The notes under the pieces were generated by a model. That model did no database searches and was not told the origin of the DNA. It saw only the letters and a list, made by a program, of their open reading frames with translations. 64,000 nt of DNA from Aporhodopirellula aestuarii (lineage in GTDB: Bacteria > Planctomycetota > Planctomycetia > Pirellulales > Pirellulaceae): assembly GCF_023701485.1 (NCBI RefSeq), contig NZ_JAMQBK010000022.1:33438-97437 (forward strand). Reading direction: 5' to 3'. The position numbers and the translations under genes were made by a program. Shown here piece by piece: positions 63,795 through 64,000 of this stretch. The stretch's first letter is position 1; every line of letters begins with the position of its first letter.

Positions 63795-63873
63795 AGCGGA
63801 ACGGCGCGAGCCGTCCGGTGACTCGGGACCGGACGGCTTGCGCCGTTCCGCTAAAAAAGGCACTAAAACAATC
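63795..63873 (-). repeat. Dispersed hairpin repeat, full copy
   Basis: A 25-bp stem (63795-63819 with 63828-63852, one mismatch) around the loop GACTCGGG; the arms begin AGCGGAACGGCGC. Beyond it come AAAAAA and GGCACTAAAACAATC. On the minus strand this matches 7374-7443 almost base for base, so it is the same repeat in the opposite orientation, 56 kb away. TCCAGCTAAC at 63929-63938 repeats a motif also found at the edge of the 7.2-7.7 kb block. The rest of 63718-64000 has no gene. Confidence 0.85.
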
Positions 63874-64000
63874 GACGTCCCGAGCGACCGAGCTACGTGA
63901 ATTGTGACGATGGTAAATAGTGACGCTGTCCAGCTAACGTGGCGGGCAACCGTGAACTCTTTCTTTCAACGAGACGAGCCAGCGAGCTGCTCGTCTACAA

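Overview
The window reads as a piece of a planctomycete chromosome, most likely a Rhodopirellula-type member of the Pirellulaceae. The reasons are the gene mix (a rhamnose pathway, many planctomycete-style hypothetical proteins with signal peptides or a lipobox, a protein kinase carrying an EF-hand region, an imuA-imuB cassette and a multihaem cytochrome), loosely packed genes on both strands, and dispersed hairpin repeats of the kind seen in Rhodopirellula. This assignment is inference. I found no rRNA, tRNA, CRISPR array, integrase, transposase or phage gene.

Left part (1-12 kb): several small or unknown proteins (one with DUF4272), then a split L-rhamnose locus. An AraC-family regulator diverges from L-rhamnose isomerase, an NCS1-type permease and a tiny membrane protein. 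Rhamnulokinase lies about 3 kb beyond the tiny membrane protein on the other strand, separated by a repeat-rich block, a SAM methyltransferase, an Rrf2 regulator and 5-formyl-THF cyclo-ligase. No rhamnulose-1-phosphate aldolase is present.

Middle-left (12-23 kb): a NIPSNAP protein, mutS, a sulfatase-like protein that lacks the sulfatase active site, a GT26 glycosyltransferase, an ammonium transporter, a PDZ protein translationally coupled to mutY, and an ECF sigma factor with a strong terminator.

Flagellar block 1 (23.7-27.4 kb) holds flbD, motA, motB, fliL, fliN and fliO, the basal motor and the start of the export apparatus. Flagellar block 2 (44.2-50.2 kb) holds flgF/flgG-type rod genes, flgA, flgH, flgI, a flgJ-type rod-binding protein and a flgN-like gene, building the rod and the P and L rings.

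Between them (27.4-43.6 kb): a seven-haem cytochrome with a TPR-like tail, an RND efflux pair whose adaptor gene is broken by a 7-bp tandem duplication, a Ser/Thr kinase with an EF-hand region, an unknown two-domain protein, a DUF1294 protein, a Upf1/IGHMBP2-like helicase, a BRCT-MerR-TPR fusion and a CBS-pair protein.

Right part (50-64 kb): a gamma-glutamylcyclotransferase-like protein, DNA polymerase I, a large lipoprotein, a uronate-isomerase-like amidohydrolase with a very long acidic tail, a ketopantoate-reductase-family enzyme, the imuA-imuB mutagenesis pair overlapping by about 100 bases, a LapA-type membrane protein, and a 25-bp-stem hairpin that is an inverted copy of the repeat at 7.4 kb.

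The strongest leads are the 7-bp duplication in the RND adaptor, the BRCT-MerR-TPR fusion, the acidic-tailed uronate-isomerase homologue, the permease in the rhamnose operon, and the composite repeat with short terminal inverted repeats. No complete, clearly new multi-gene system is evident.
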